From: Nissolia schottii
Lineage: Eukaryota; Streptophyta; Magnoliopsida; Fabales; Fabaceae
NCBI GenBank assembly: GCA_003254905.1
Contig: QANU01102670.1
Location: 447,929-511,928 of the forward strand
Length of the DNA: 64,000 nt
Reading direction: 5' to 3'
In this document: one piece after another, positions 42,258-54,700 of the stretch
Layout of the letters: every line of letters starts with the position of its first letter
Numbering within the stretch: position 1 is the first letter of the stretch
Program-made: the position numbers and the translations under genes
The notes under the pieces: generated by a model
What the model was told of the DNA's origin: nothing
The model's input: only the letters and a program-made list of their open reading frames with translations
Database searches by the model: none

Positions 42258-42544
42258 GGACTGTCAAAATGGTCCTGATCCGTTTACCCGGTTAAATGGA
42301 CGGACTTTACATGTAAAAAATAGGCCTGCAAAAATTTGAAAAAAATTAGACCGGCCCGTTTAGGCCCGGCTCGTTTGGCCCGCGGACCGACCCGTTAGCC
42401 CGTGAAAATTTTCAAATAATTTTTTTTGAATTTTTTTAAAAAAATAAACGAGCTATCGGGCGGCCCGTTTAGGCCCACGTGCCTAAACGGACCGAGCCTT
42501 AACGGGAAGGCCTAAACGGGTCGAGCCCGCCCGTTTTGACAGCC
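42258..42544. mobile_element. GC-rich MITE with inverted ends
   Basis: Left end GGACTGTCAAAATGG and right end CCCGTTTTGACAGCC are near-perfect inverted repeats. The interior has several GGCCCGTTTAGGCCC-like blocks that pair with each other, much richer in GC than the surrounding DNA. The flanks are both AT dinucleotide-rich (CATATATATA), so the target duplication cannot be settled. hAT-like is a guess. Confidence 0.7.
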
Positions 42545-42703
42545 ATACATATATATAAGGGATTTGAACTATTTCTTCATAATGAACATAAGTTCTTGAG
42601 AAAATCACATCAAGTAAGTAAGAAGGTCAGATCACTCATCTCAATATAAAGTTTCCTTAATGGATAATCAAGAGCAAAATAAGACGTCAATTTGATCTAT
42701 AAT

Positions 42704-43385
42704 TTCTCTAACTACTTGTACTCGTTACAAATGATACTTTCATCAAGAGGTATCCAACCAAAGATGATTATATATATAAAAGGTTATGATCAATAGATCA
42801 GAGACTGACTATGATAACGTATCGTCGTTGAGTGAAGTGTCACACAGAATACAACTGTTAAAATGTCAATTTTTTCAAAGGGGCAACAATTGTAGCCCAT
42901 AAATCCTATATTAAAGAGATTACTTTGAATGTGATGTCTTACACAAATTTGCCCTCTTTAACTCTAATAACTGAGATGTAATTCTTCCAAAAACTTTTGC
43001 GTGTGTGTTTTTCTTTTTTACGTATGTTAGTAGATGAAAGGCATAAATTTGTATGTAAAGAGATCTATTATTAATCAAGCAAATTGATATCACTAAAAGG
43101 GTGTGTAACGAGTTTAAGGATCTTGGGGAGAATCACACTCCAATGTTAGCTATTAGAGTGGGAGACTCAAGTTTTTATTAAACTTCTTCTTCAAGGTTGT
43201 TTATCAAATGTAAGACTCGTTACATTGTCACCTTTTTTAAAAATTGGTGTATCGATGACTAGCATTTTGCGACACTTCACTTAATTACTATCACCTCCTT
43301 TGCTAGTCAAAATTCTCTACAAGTAACTCTCTTCGGTTATTAGCTAACTTTTAATGAAAGTATCATTTGTTACTACCACAAAAAA
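42704..43385. repeat. Imperfect inverted repeat, about 680 bp
   Basis: TTACAAATGATACTTTCAT at 42725 pairs with ATGAAAGTATCATTTGTTA at 43355, and GAGTGAAGTGTC near 42831 pairs with GACACTTCACTTAA near 43269. A smaller inverted pair, TGTAACGAGT (about 43104) and ACTCGTTACA (about 43216), lies inside. Probably a fold-back or MITE-like element; ends not defined. Confidence 0.5.
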
Positions 43386-46300
43386 ACTTAAAAAATAACA
43401 ACATAAAAACTAATTATTAAAGTGTGAGAATCCAAATTCTTATAAGATATTTCTTTTAAAGTTACCTTCCTAATATGAGACTCTTCACAAAATGGCAAAT
43501 CAGAAAAACAATTTCTTAGTATATAAAAGGTGGCAGCTTTATTGCACAAGTAAAGAAGTCATAGACCTTCCTAACTTCCCATATATATGTTAACGGCATC
43601 GTGAAGTTGGGTAGATGACAAATTATTAAAGGAAAACATTAGAAGATTGTTTTGATGATTTCAAATTAGGTAGACTTTGAATTTTTAATGTCTACTTGGT
43701 AGCTAGAGTGCTTCCGCCAAACATGATGTGGACTTGATAGCTACGAAAATAACTACCAACTATGAGGAGAGAACAGAGTGTGGTATGGCCTCTCTCATAA
43801 TTTTGCACCATTTTCTAGCGTTCAAATTCAGAAGTGGCAACTCACTATCACGTTATCACCATATGCATATACTATTGTTTATTTTGCGTTGAAAGCAACT
43901 TAAGTTCAATCTCAAGCACTAAGTCTTAGTCAAACTCTTTTTTCTGAAGAAGAAAGCAATTATGAAGGCATTAGACATTACTTATTAGTTATTACCGATT
44001 GATGCTTCATTTTCTTCTTTTTTTTATTTTGTTTATGAACATTTTATCGTTTATCATGCTCGAAGAAGCAGATAAATTCTTGATTGAACCCCTCATCTTG
44101 TAGTGCAAACAATAAAAATAAGACCTATTTGATGGACCTAAAAACACTGTGCGGGACAATCTTATTTTTATTGTCTGTCTACCAAAACGATAATTTCTCG
44201 TAAGAAGCATACATCAAGTGAAGTTAGATCAACAAAAATTGAGAAGAACTGGCAGACTTTGCCAAAAGTCCCAGCTAGTTTGAGCCCAAAACTAAAATAT
44301 GCCACATAAGCCCAAATCTGTGGAAACCACATGCCCAGTAACATAGTTGCAGGCTTGTGATCAAATGCAAGACTAATTCATGACCCAAAAACCAATAAAA
44401 ATGAGACTACTTGTGTTATTTGTAGTTGTTAGTCAGTCACTCCTAATTAATTGGTTTGTTGAAGTTGTTGTTGCATGGGGACTTAGAGCATCTTCAATAG
44501 ATGTCTTCTTAAGAGTTTTCCATTGCAAATCAAAGGGACACATGATTTCAGGTTTTCCATTGCTAATCAAACAAGGTTCCTCGAGTCATTATGTTTTAGA
44601 AAAATATACGCACACACTCAATGAAAACAGGTGTATCTTTACCCACGTGCATGCTAACTACAAAATAACTATAAATAATAATATTAAAAAAAACATGAAA
44701 GAGGAAAAAAAAAATAAATGTGTAATTTATATTGTGTACGGGTGTAAGAAAAGTTGATTTCCTCCTTAAAACAACTCTTCTGTTTTCTATCAACTAACTC
44801 TCCTTTGTGTCTACGCTGATATAATCTCCTCTGCCATCAAATTCTGTTTACATTATACCATACATTGTGTGTCTATGGTGCACCACACATTCATTCGTTT
44901 AACGACGAAGACTTAATAGAATATCATTACACTAAATTAACGTTGGATCACATTACACAACTTTTTTGCCCTCCCCTCCCACCACCCTCACAGCTGCGAC
45001 ATTTATTCGAATAGAATTGGATTAAGCAGCTAACAAGAGTAACATAGTTAGTTAAGGTTTGAACTTTTATATAAAAGGGCGAGAATTCAAATTCTGTTGA
45101 CCAATGTAAGAACCTTATTAATAAGTAATTTGTATGTACCTTTATAAATACTCAAAGAGTATGAAGACATGCCCTAACTTTAGTGAGATACTAGGGCTTA
45201 CTTCTATCTGAACTTTTTGAGCACAAACAAAAAAAAAGAAGTTGGACTAAGCTTCTCTCTCTCTTTTATATTTGATTGCAATTGTCTCCAAACTACAAAG
45301 TACTATACATGCTTAATTTAAGGATTTTCAAACCCTCTGTCATAATGTCACGTACATACAAAATGATAGTACGTAGAGGGGTTCCTAGGTCATCTGAAGA
45401 GTTACTAACTTAAATCCAGTGTCATAATGCGTACATAATGTTAAATTTAATGAACTGGAAAATATGTTATGTATTCGGATGAGCTTTCCTCTAAACCAAG
45501 AGTGTCATGCATGAAAAAAGTGATAGATTATGTAATTCAGCAAGCTTCTGTTATTTATGGTAACTTAACGAGACAATTGTTTTGAATCATGATTCCAAAC
45601 AATTGCTTCATTAAATTATCATAAATTGTTTAGAATTTCGTTGCTGCTGATTGGCCGTGAAAGAGATTTTGTGCTACAAATTCAAGATAAGAACAACTAT
45701 GTTACTAAGTCATTATTTTGAGGATCACATGAACTGAGAGGGAGTTTTTTTAGTAAATGTTATCTGGCCCTTTCAAAATAAAATTTTGGTCGAAGTCCTT
45801 TTATATTTTTGATGGGTCAATTTGGTTCTTAAAAAAGATAAAAAAAAATCAGTTAATTTTTGTCATATCTTAGCGTGGGTCAAAGTAATCCATTTATGCT
45901 TTGTCAAATTTTATAAATGTGGTTAAACATGAGTCAAAATAATCGATAATATTTTTAATGTATTTAACTTCATTTCTAAAATGCATTTAGCTGCATAAAC
46001 CTTTATTTTGGTCTATATTTAAAAATAATAGAAACTAACTTAAACCTTTATTTTTATTAGGGACCTTTATTTTCTGATTGAATTTGAAATAATATACTCT
46101 TTCAATATGATTGAAAAGATGAAAATTTAGAATTAGTCTAAATATAATTTAGTTAAATTGTTTTGAATTAATTTTTATATTTGAAACTTATTACCAAAAA
46201 ATAAATTCGAATTTTTATTTACAATTAAACTTCTTTATTTGAAACGTAAAGATTCCTTGAATGAATTTTATATTAATGATTTTGGACAGCTCAAATAATC

Positions 46301-46637
46301 CTTGTGTGCTACTTCATTTGTCCCAGTGGCTTGTTATGCAATGCCTTATTTGCTTGGTTATATATTTTTAACTCCATCATTGGTTTTAACCTTCATAAAA
46401 ATAAAATAAAAAAAATAGATTTGACCAACACATTTAATGTTCTCATCAAGGCAACTTCATCTTCACAATTTTGGGATGCAAGATCATTTATGCTTGACTC
46501 TCTTTCTTGACTTTGATGCCGAAGGAAGTGGGGTTGGGTTCTTTTTTTCTGCTCTCTTATTCTATTGTCTTTTTGTGAATCTCTTTGATATTATCTTTTA
46601 TTTGTTTGTGTTTCTTTTTGCTGATTTTTTTTTTTTT
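43386..46637. other. Gene-free AT-rich DNA
   Basis: No coding domain, RNA gene or clear transposon end recognised. Open frames here are short and low-complexity. The stretch ends in a T run and an N at 46638. Confidence 0.5.
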
Positions 46638-46638
46638 N

Positions 46639-48108
46639 TTCTTGCAGATACGTTCTTCATCTCCAGGTGTGTCCCATTGTACAGCTTATGTAATTTTAGG
46701 ATAAAATCGTACCGCTTAAAGTCCTGAAGAATCACAACCTGCAGAATTTACATTAAACTATATTAAGTAAAAGGAAATTAGCAGGATTTGGGAATAGGTT
46801 CATCTAGCATATTGTTAAAAATAGAAGGTAATTTTCATCAGAGGGATTTTACATAAGGGCATCTCACCTCTAAATTTCCACTGTGAGGATCAACATTGGG
46901 TGTAATTTTCATCCCACCACCGAAGTACTTTCCATTTCCGATGCAAAGGGCCGTCACCTGAGGTCATGTCTCCCACTCACCTTCATTGACCTACATTTTT
47001 CATAAATTATAAAACTTATGCAACCTGTGCTTCTTATGCACCTATTAAGCCTATGGAAGAACTAAAGTATACAAGACCACTTTAGACAAATTGCTTGGAC
47101 CTTGCACAACTTGGTGAGGAAAACTAAGTTCTACATACTGACCTTGATTCTGAGATCCTGGTTATGATGACCCATGAAGGCCTGCAATGCACCAATGACA
47201 TAACACAGGTTGCCAAATCTCTTGTTTAATTGTAAAATTATAAATTGACTTACGCAATCACATTAAGCGTTTTCACCAATATGGCCATATCAAAGTTCAG
47301 CTCTTAGACTAGATGCAGTTACCACATTCAACACTAGATGCATTTCCATCCAGGTATAGTGAACTAAAAATTGGATGAACTAAGATAATAGTATGGAAAG
47401 AAACGGAGAACAAACCTTCAGATGGATCAATGGGAATAGGAATAACAGATGAGGGGGCATGCAAAAAATTTCTATTTTGAATAAAGACCCCCAAATGGCA
47501 AATCCGATTTAACAGAAGATATTACCTCATAGGACATATTCCTAGCAGCTGGAGCCCATTCAACAGCAATTTACCTCCTCATTTCCTCAAGGTCTGTCGC
47601 AGGATTAACTTGAGATCAAAACCAGCTTCTGCTTCCAAAGATTGCACATTCATCACAAACCCCTGCACACACCAATATATAATCCCTGCAGTTTTGTATA
47701 TATAAATATAAATATAAATATAAAGACTCACAAATTCTGATGCAACCCCAGCCTTGAGATAAACAGGATTAACCGAAACCACTTCCAAATTGCAGCTTTC
47801 CCAGCCTTCAACCACATCGAACTGGCTCTCCCTAAACATGCTCATAACCTCCATGCTCTTCATCAAATTCTCCATCGTGCTACCATCATACATCCTGGAA
47901 CCGTGCCATGTGGTCCCCTCGCCTTAATCTTCAGCCGAGGGGGGCATGCAAAAAATTCCTATCTGCAAAAGATAAAAATTGTTAATCAAACTTCAGTAAC
48001 TATACCCGATTAGATTTAATGGTAACTTAGGAAGGAAAATACTACATAACCTGAATTAGCTTGAATGATTCGTCACTAAGGCCAAGTTCAAGCACAACGA
48101 TTACCTCT
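46639..48108. repeat. Near-identical second copy of part of the CACTA element, between two gaps
   Basis: Aligns with 49141-50611 at a constant offset of 2502-2503 bp. Differences seen: G/T in AGTATGGAAAG versus AGTATGTAAAG near 47395, and CCATG versus CCCAAG near 47908. Both ends of this copy are single N (46638, 48109). It contains the same minus-strand LCBK2-like exons (46738 down, 46957-46868, 47220-47143). It is either a misplaced contig or a very recent duplication. Confidence 0.9.
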
Positions 48109-48109
48109 N

Positions 48110-48436
48110 GATTGGAAAAGTTTCACAAGGATACCCCTTACAAGTAGAGAGCTTTTCCCATTTTTCAGAAAAAGTGCAATGTAGCTTACACATGACTTGT
48201 TGTTTGCCTTAATCTCATATATAAGTACAAAAGGATGTTGTTACCTTCTAAAACACGTGAATTGGAGGAGCTTTTGAGCAATAATATTTACATCACATAT
48301 CGGAAGAATAAAAAATGTGAATTGGAGGAAGGATGAATAAATGTAAGGCATGAAAATTACTCATGTCTAAGAATAATATATTTTCACTAATGTAATTATT
48401 ATTATTTTATGTCTTATTGTGAGAAATCAACCTTAA
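48110..48436. repeat. Arm of the host repeat family, left of the CACTA insertion
   Basis: This stretch plus 52885-52941 is inverted relative to 53398-53810 and direct to copies at about 54380-54700, 58229-58390 and 60235-60390. Shared landmarks are CTAAGAATAATATATTTTCA and TTATTGTGAGAAAT. Its left edge is cut by the gap at 48109. Confidence 0.8.
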
Positions 48437-49141
48437 CACTACAAGTGCTGTTTAGTTTGGATTTAGCGGCAGTTTGACGGTTTGGAAATGGCTGCATATT
48501 ATACCGTTCTAAAACCCTTTAGCTGCTGCTTATCACAACCGCTGGTAAAATAGTTGTTTTGTGCAGCAGTTTTTTAATTTTAGCGGCAGTTTGAAACCGC
48601 CGCTAAGTTTACTGATCATTTGTGGTGATTGCATTTTCAGGCCACTGGCTCCTCACCTAAATATCAATACTAATACAAATACTAATATCATCAAGCTAAA
48701 TTTTTTCTCCATCAATTCATACATTCACGAATAATGCTATGTTAAGCTATAAATTTCCCCAGGACAAACTTAGGCTTCTTGAGGAGACTAACTTTGTGCA
48801 ATGGCAGTGCCATCAATCAACTTTATTATTAGGCGGCATGGCCCATTGCACCAAGTTAGTCTACTCAGACTGTACCTAAACGCCAAACCCAATTATCATT
48901 CAAAGAAGAACCACCACAAGACTTCACATTACGAGTCATAAACCAAGACATTCTTTGTCCAAGTTCCAGTATTGACATAAAACTAGGCCATAAGGAACAA
49001 CAACGATCAAGTGTCTAAAGCAAGTTATATTGTTAGGATCATAGTTAAATAAAGTTAGTAACCAATCTTCAAGAACTAGAAAGTATGAACTGAAGGTTCC
49101 ACGAAGAATGGAATAACGCATCCTCTGGAAAAGATTAACCT

Positions 49142-49722
49142 TCTTGCAGATACGTTCTTCATCTCCAGGTGTGTCCCATTGTACAGCTTATGTAATTTTA
49201 GGATAAAATCGTACCGCTTAAAGTCCTGAAGAATCACAACCTGCAGAATTTACATTAAACTATATTAAGTAAAAGGAAATTAGCAGGATTTGGGAATAGG
49301 TTCATCTAGCATATTGTTAAAAATAGAAGGTAATTTTCATCAGAGGGATTTTACATAAGGGCATCTCACCTCTAAATTTCCACTGTGAGGATCAACATTG
49401 GGTGTAATTTTCATCCCACCACCGAAGTACTTTCCATTTCCGATGCAAAGGGCCGTCACCTGAGGTCATGTCTCCCACTCACCTTCATTGACCTACATTT
49501 TTCATAAATTATAAAACTTATGCAACCTGTGCTTCTTATGCACCTATTAAGCCTATGGAAGAACTAAAGTATACAAGACCACTTTAGACAAATTGCTTGG
49601 ACCTTGCACAACTTGGTGAGGAAAACTAAGTTCTACATACTGACCTTGATTCTGAGATCCTGGTTATGATGACCCATGAAGGCCTGCAATGCACCAATGA
49701 CATAACACAGGTTGCCAAATCT
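49142..49722 (-). pseudogene. Captured fragment of an LCBK2-type sphingoid base kinase
   Basis: Three minus-strand exons with splice sites: 49722-49645 ([20 protein letters not shown]), 49459-49370 ([20 protein letters not shown]), 49240 down to about 49142 ([20 protein letters not shown], then [13 protein letters not shown]). These match the C-terminal half of the diacylglycerol-kinase-like family (Arabidopsis At2g46090, LCBK2), but the ATP-binding half and the final exon are missing. The introns are kept, so genomic DNA was captured, not mRNA. Confidence 0.8.
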
Positions 49723-50080
49723 CTTGTTTAATTGTAAAATTATAAATTGACTTACGCAATCACATTAAGCGTTTTCACCAATATGGCCATATCAAAGTTC
49801 AGCTCTTAGACTAGATGCAGTTACCACATTCAACACTAGATGCATTTCCATCCAGGTATAGTGAACTAAAAATTGGATGAACTAAGATAATAGTATGTAA
49901 AGAAACGGAGAACAAACCTTCAGATGGATCAATGGGAATAGGAATAACAGATGAGGGGGCATGCAAAAAATTTCTATTTTGAATAAAGACCCCCAAATGG
50001 CAAATCCGATTTAACAGAAGATATTACCTCATAGGACATATTCCTAGCAGCTGGAGCCCATTCAACAGCAATTTACCTCC

Positions 50081-50395
50081 TCATTTCCTCAAGGTCTGTC
50101 GCAGGATTAACTTGAGATCAAAACCAGCTTCTGCTTCCAAAGATTGCACATTCATCACAAACCCCTGCACACACCAATATATAATCCCTGCAGTTTTGTA
50201 TATATAAATATAAATATAAATATAAAGACTCACAAATTCTGATGCAACCCCAGCCTTGAGATAAACAGGATTAACCGAAACCACTTCCAAATTGCAGCTT
50301 TCCCAGCCTTCAACCACATCGAACTGGCTCTCCCTAAACATGCTCATAACCTCCATGCTCTTCATCAAATTCTCCATCGTGCTACCATCATACAT
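50081..50395 (-). pseudogene. Exon-like segments of an unidentified captured gene
   Basis: The minus strand reads MYDGSTMENLMKSMEVMSMF and CNLEVVSVNPVYLKAGVASE, then a donor-like site, and a second piece with GFVMNVQSLEAEAGFDLKLI. I do not recognise the source gene. An identical frame is at 47579-47893 in the duplicated copy. Confidence 0.4.
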
Positions 50396-51068
50396 CCTGG
50401 AACCGTGCCCAAGTGGTCCCCTCGCCTTAATCTTCAGCCGAGGGGGGCATGCAAAAAATTCCTATCTGCAAAAGATAAAAATTGTTAATCAAACTTCAGT
50501 AACTATACCCGATTAGATTTAATGGTAACTTAGGAAGGAAAATACTACATAACCTGAATTAGCTTGAATGATTCGTCACTAAGGCCAAGTTCAAGCACAA
50601 CGATTACCTCTGTGCTGAAATTCAGGAACCAACATTCAGGAAAAAAAATTAAAAATAGAAATTTTAAGAAGAAAAAAAATGAAATTTCAGAACATGTAAA
50701 TGATTTTGACATAGTTAAAAAAACTTGTTGCACCATGATATAGAGTAACTTCAAGTAACAGAAAAACTCAAGTACTCAAGAGCATGAAAAATCCATAATT
50801 AGCACTACCAGCATAATAGCAAACAAACCTGAATTCACAGAGCCAGCAAAATCTAAGCTATTAGAACCCAATCCACCACCAATATATAATCCCTGCAGTT
50901 TTGTAGCCTCAAGAGATTAAAAAGAGAAGGGGAGAAAAAGACAAGTATATATTGAACAATATAAAGTGATCCACAGAATAAACAAAGTTTTATGCTTATG
51001 CAAGAATACTGATTTCCTTGAACTTAGATATGTACTAATAATTTTTAAAAAAAACGGCTTCATTACAG

Positions 51069-51465
51069 GTTCTGTATAGGAAGTTCGGTGGAAATCTCTT
51101 TATAAACCTATTGGGAAAGTGGAAGGAATCTGAATATTCAAGCCAATTTATTCCTGTCAGTGGTCTAGCTTATTATTTCACTCCACCAGCAAGGTAACAC
51201 ATGTTTGTTTCATTGCCTTAATCTCCTTTATTATTGCATTATCATCATCATCACCATCATCATCATCTTCATTGCTATTATTATTATTGACTTATTGTTG
51301 TTGTTGTTACTAATTTCATCACTGTGGGAATTATGCAGCTTGGTAGGCATGGCGGCCAATCCTTTCCATGCCCTATTCTATCTGGTGTTTATTTTGGGAG
51401 CTTGTCCATTCTTCTCAAAGTTTTGGATTGAACTTTCTGGTTCTTCTGCTAAACATATTCTCTAA
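51069..51465 (+). pseudogene. Captured fragment of SEC61 alpha translocon gene
   Basis: Two plus-strand exons, 51069-51193 and 51339-51465, joined in phase. They read [30 protein letters not shown], then [36 protein letters not shown] and a stop. This is the C-terminal third of the ER translocon subunit Sec61 alpha, cut before the conserved KQLKEQ region. Only about 80 residues remain, so no working channel is possible. Opposite strand to the kinase fragment. Confidence 0.85.
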
Positions 51466-52194
51466 ACTTCAAATATAAAGGGGCATCATAAGTAAAAGAA
51501 AAAGACATTATGGAGCATTGCAGTGAGATTTTCTACCTGTTCTGATACTTCTATTCCTTAATCATGTGATCTTTTTTTTCTATGTTTATAATCATAAAGC
51601 TCACACAGATGACTCTTGCAATGTAATCTAAGAAGCTAATTTCATGATTGAGCCAACAAGTCTTTTCAAGTTGTCTCCTTTGAAAAGAATGATCAAATTA
51701 TCATCAGTAGAAATAAATTCAAAACTTCAATATGTGCTATCACTTATCAGAAATATATTAGTATGTAAAAAAAGGCAAACATACCCTAAGAAGATCTTTG
51801 AGCATGTTGTTTCGATAATATACTGATATCATGAGATGGCACAACTGCTAAGGAACTGAATGCAAATGTTGTAAATCTAAAGTGCCTATAAAAGAAACAT
51901 GGTTGATGTGATGCTTGATAAGAAAATAGACAGAAAGTTAAGTCCATACAATTAAACGGTCTCTCCAACTGTAATGGGTATAATATATTTATGCTTCATT
52001 AAGAAAGAAAATCATAATGAGTGAAGAACAATTCAATACAATACAATCTATCACATACATATAAAGCATTTTATAAAGTAACTAAAGGAGGAGACAACCA
52101 ACCCAAGCATTAACACATGATAGCTAATTATAATTTATCAGTAGAAAAGTAAAAAAAGATTGGAAACAGAATTAGAATCAAACAGAACCATATG

Positions 52195-52600
52195 CAACCA
52201 AAATGCTAACCGGCAAAAGAAGTCTGAAAATGAATGCTCCTGGGAGAATTTTCACCACAGTTCTCTCAAATCTGAAATTTAAGAGAGATTTAAATGAATC
52301 AGGTAGCGGTAAACCTAAATCGTTATGCAAAATGTAGTAGGTGGAAATTCATAGAATATGAGCGCACGATACAGTAAATCGTAAACCCTAAAAGGAAAAA
52401 AAGGAACCAAAAACAAAAAATTCGATTAACGGATCAATTTGTGAGTACTTTGAGAGTTTCCAAATCAGATCTGACATCATGCACAATTTTAAGATCAACG
52501 GAGGAATACACCAAGAAATTCCATCAAAAGCGACAATAAAACAAAACAAGGAGCAGTAACTAACCTCTAGTGTTTGAGCTAAAGCTTCAGTCATGATCAA
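52195..52600 (-). pseudogene. Exon-like start of an unidentified captured gene
   Basis: The minus strand has ATG ACT GAA GCT..GAG (MTEALAQTLE) followed by GTTAGT near 52565, and an acceptor-like site near 52275 before FERTVVKILPGAFIFRLL. It looks like the first exons of a gene with a leader reaching 52650. Source not recognised; it could belong with the LCBK2 fragment or another gene. Confidence 0.3.
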
Positions 52601-52941
52601 TTGAACTTCAAAGCACTTAGATCATAATCTGCAGTGGTCAATAGCTTGCGTCGCGTCGCTGGAGTGAGATCGGGTGAGAGCGTTTAGGTTTGAGAGAGAT
52701 AAAAGTGAGAGCGTTAGGTTATTTTTAATTTTAGTTTTTTTTTTTAATTTAAAATTTTGCAGCAGTTTCAAAGAAGTCGCCGCTAATCAAGAGTAACACA
52801 CGACGCTTGTGTTCAAACCGTTGCTCATTGTTAAACGGAGGCGGTTTATATAAACCGCCGCTAAGTCAAGAATTTCTTGTTGTGTATGGCTTCATTAGAC
52901 GAGTATTATCATACTGTGGTCGTTTTGAAAATATTGTGAAA

Positions 52942-53397
52942 GGTTAAACATGGTTTTAGTTCCTAAATTTTTAATTTTTAATTTTTTTTCTCATAAATTT
53001 TTTTGTTAAAAATCATCCTTCAAAATTTTTTTTTGTAAGGTTTTAGTCTCTGTTATCATCTTAAGTTGTTAACTGGTAGGTGAGCTCACTTTGCTAGCAC
53101 CAGTGGCGGTTCACAGAGTTGTAGCAAAAGAAGAAGAAGAAGACATCAAGCATATGCTGAGAGAAGTGCAGGAGTAAGCAAAGGAAGCAACGATTGGATT
53201 GATTATACATGTACGTGGCACGTGACCAGCCACGTGGCCAAGTTAACTGTTATATTTGCAATTAACGGCTTAAAATGATGGCAAAGACTAAAACCTTACA
53301 AAATAAAGTTTATGGGGGACGGTTTTTAGTAAAAAAAAATTATAAGAGGTAAAACACAAAATTTAAAATTTATGAGAAATTAAAAGCATATTTAACC
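52942..53397. mobile_element. MITE with GGTTAAA..TTTAACC ends
   Basis: Left GGTTAAACATGGTTTTAG, right AAAAGCATATTTAACC, with a second inverted pair inside (GTAAGGTTTTAGTCTCTG and GACTAAAACCTTAC). The type is common in legume genomes from memory. It sits at the turning point of the inverted host repeat arms. Confidence 0.7.
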
Positions 53398-54700
53398 CTT
53401 CACAATATTTTTAAAATGACCAAAATATGATAATACTCATCTAATGAAGCCATATTTAGGTGGATTTCTCACAATAAGACATAAAACAAATATTAATTAC
53501 GTGAAAATATATTATTCTTAGACATGAGTAATTTTTATGCCTCACATTTTTTCATCCCTCCTCCAATTCACATTTTTTTGTTCATCCCTCTTTCAATTCA
53601 CGTTTTTTTTTAATAAGTCATGTAAATATTATTGCTAAAAAGCTCATTCAATTCACGTGTTTTAGAAGGTAACGACAACATCCTTTTGTACTTATATATG
53701 AGATTAAGGCAAACAACGAGGCATAGGTAAGCTACATTGCACTTTTTATGAAGAAATGGGAAAAGCTCTCCACTTGTAAGGGGTAGCCTTGTAAAACTTT
53801 TCCAACCTAAAAAGTTGAAGAATAGAGAGAAAGGAAAGAGTTATCACAAAGAAGCTCAACAAGTTGGTGAAGTGAGAAAGGTTCTTTAAGAAAGACAGAA
53901 AGAAAAGTAAGAGAACTTTTTTTTTTTTCTTGCATTATGTAATTAGTTAAAAAATTGTAGATTAAGTAATTAATTAAAGTTTGATTGAATATTTGTTTTC
54001 TTGATTCCACTTGTGTTTGCATTTTGCTTCTATAAATAATTTGTCTAAGTTGTTCGTTTAGTGTTTGTGGGTTTCATTTTAAAGGTTTTCGTGGAGCTCA
54101 TTTTGTTTTCTTTAATTCAAATTTTTGATAGCTAATCGGAGAAAAAGAATTTGACAGACATGATGAAAAAGGCATTGACGAATCGAAGGTAAGTCCACTC
54201 TCTTCTTGTGTTAGAATTTTTGGTTTTAATTTATTGGTTCTTAACTCTTTAAGTTTCATTGATATAGGTGAAATGACTCAGAGTGCTGCTATATAGCACA
54301 ATGTGTTTTTTTTTTTATGAATAAGAATCAGCAAATAGATGTGGAAGAAATTGATTTGAATTTGGGTGAGAATGTAGCTTACACATATATAAGTACAAAA
54401 AGATGTTGTAGTTTCCTTCTAAAACACATGAATTGGAGGAACTTTTGAGCAATGATATTTACTCCACTTATCGGAAGAAAAAAAAATGTGAAATGGAGGA
54501 GGAATGAACAAAAAAACGTGAATTGGAAGCGGGATATGAACAAATGTGAAGCATGAAAATTATTCATATCTAAGAATAATATATTTTCACTAATGTAATT
54601 AATATTATTTTACGTCTTATTGTGAGAAATTCAGCTTAATATGGCTTCATTATATGAGTATTATCATACTGTGATCGTTTAATTTGAAAATATGGGGTAA
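53398..54700. repeat. Inverted and direct arms of the host repeat family
   Basis: 53398-53740 is inverted to 54370-54700 and to 48110-48436. The spacer 53830-54370 is inverted to about 56560-57000 (landmarks GTAAGTCCACTCTCTTCTTG and TAGCTAATCGGAGAAAA). Long inverted arms suggest a Mutator-like or fold-back family. Confidence 0.7.

Larger units (their letters stand above)
48437..52884. mobile_element. CACTA (En/Spm) transposon carrying host gene fragments
   Basis: Left end CACTACAAG, followed by TTTAGCGGCAGTTT; right end CTTGTTGTG, whose reverse complement is CACAACAAG followed by CTTAGCGGCGGTTT. Subterminal repeats built on AAACCGCCGCTAA occur at both ends (48590-48610, 52845-52865), as expected for transposase binding sites of this class. 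No transposase frame was recognised, so it is non-autonomous. The interior holds spliced pieces of an LCBK2-type lipid kinase (minus strand), SEC61 alpha (plus strand) and unidentified exon-like segments. The host site is known from other copies of the surrounding repeat. Confidence 0.85.

Noticed and set aside
44380-44757. 125-codon plus-strand frame
   Set aside because: Ends in Lys/Asn runs from AT-rich DNA, with no domain and no homologous copy; not supported as a gene.
51205-51338. ATC/ATT triplet run read as protein in frame with the SEC61 fragment
   Set aside because: It is the intron between the two SEC61-like exons; the Ile-rich reading is an artefact of a microsatellite.
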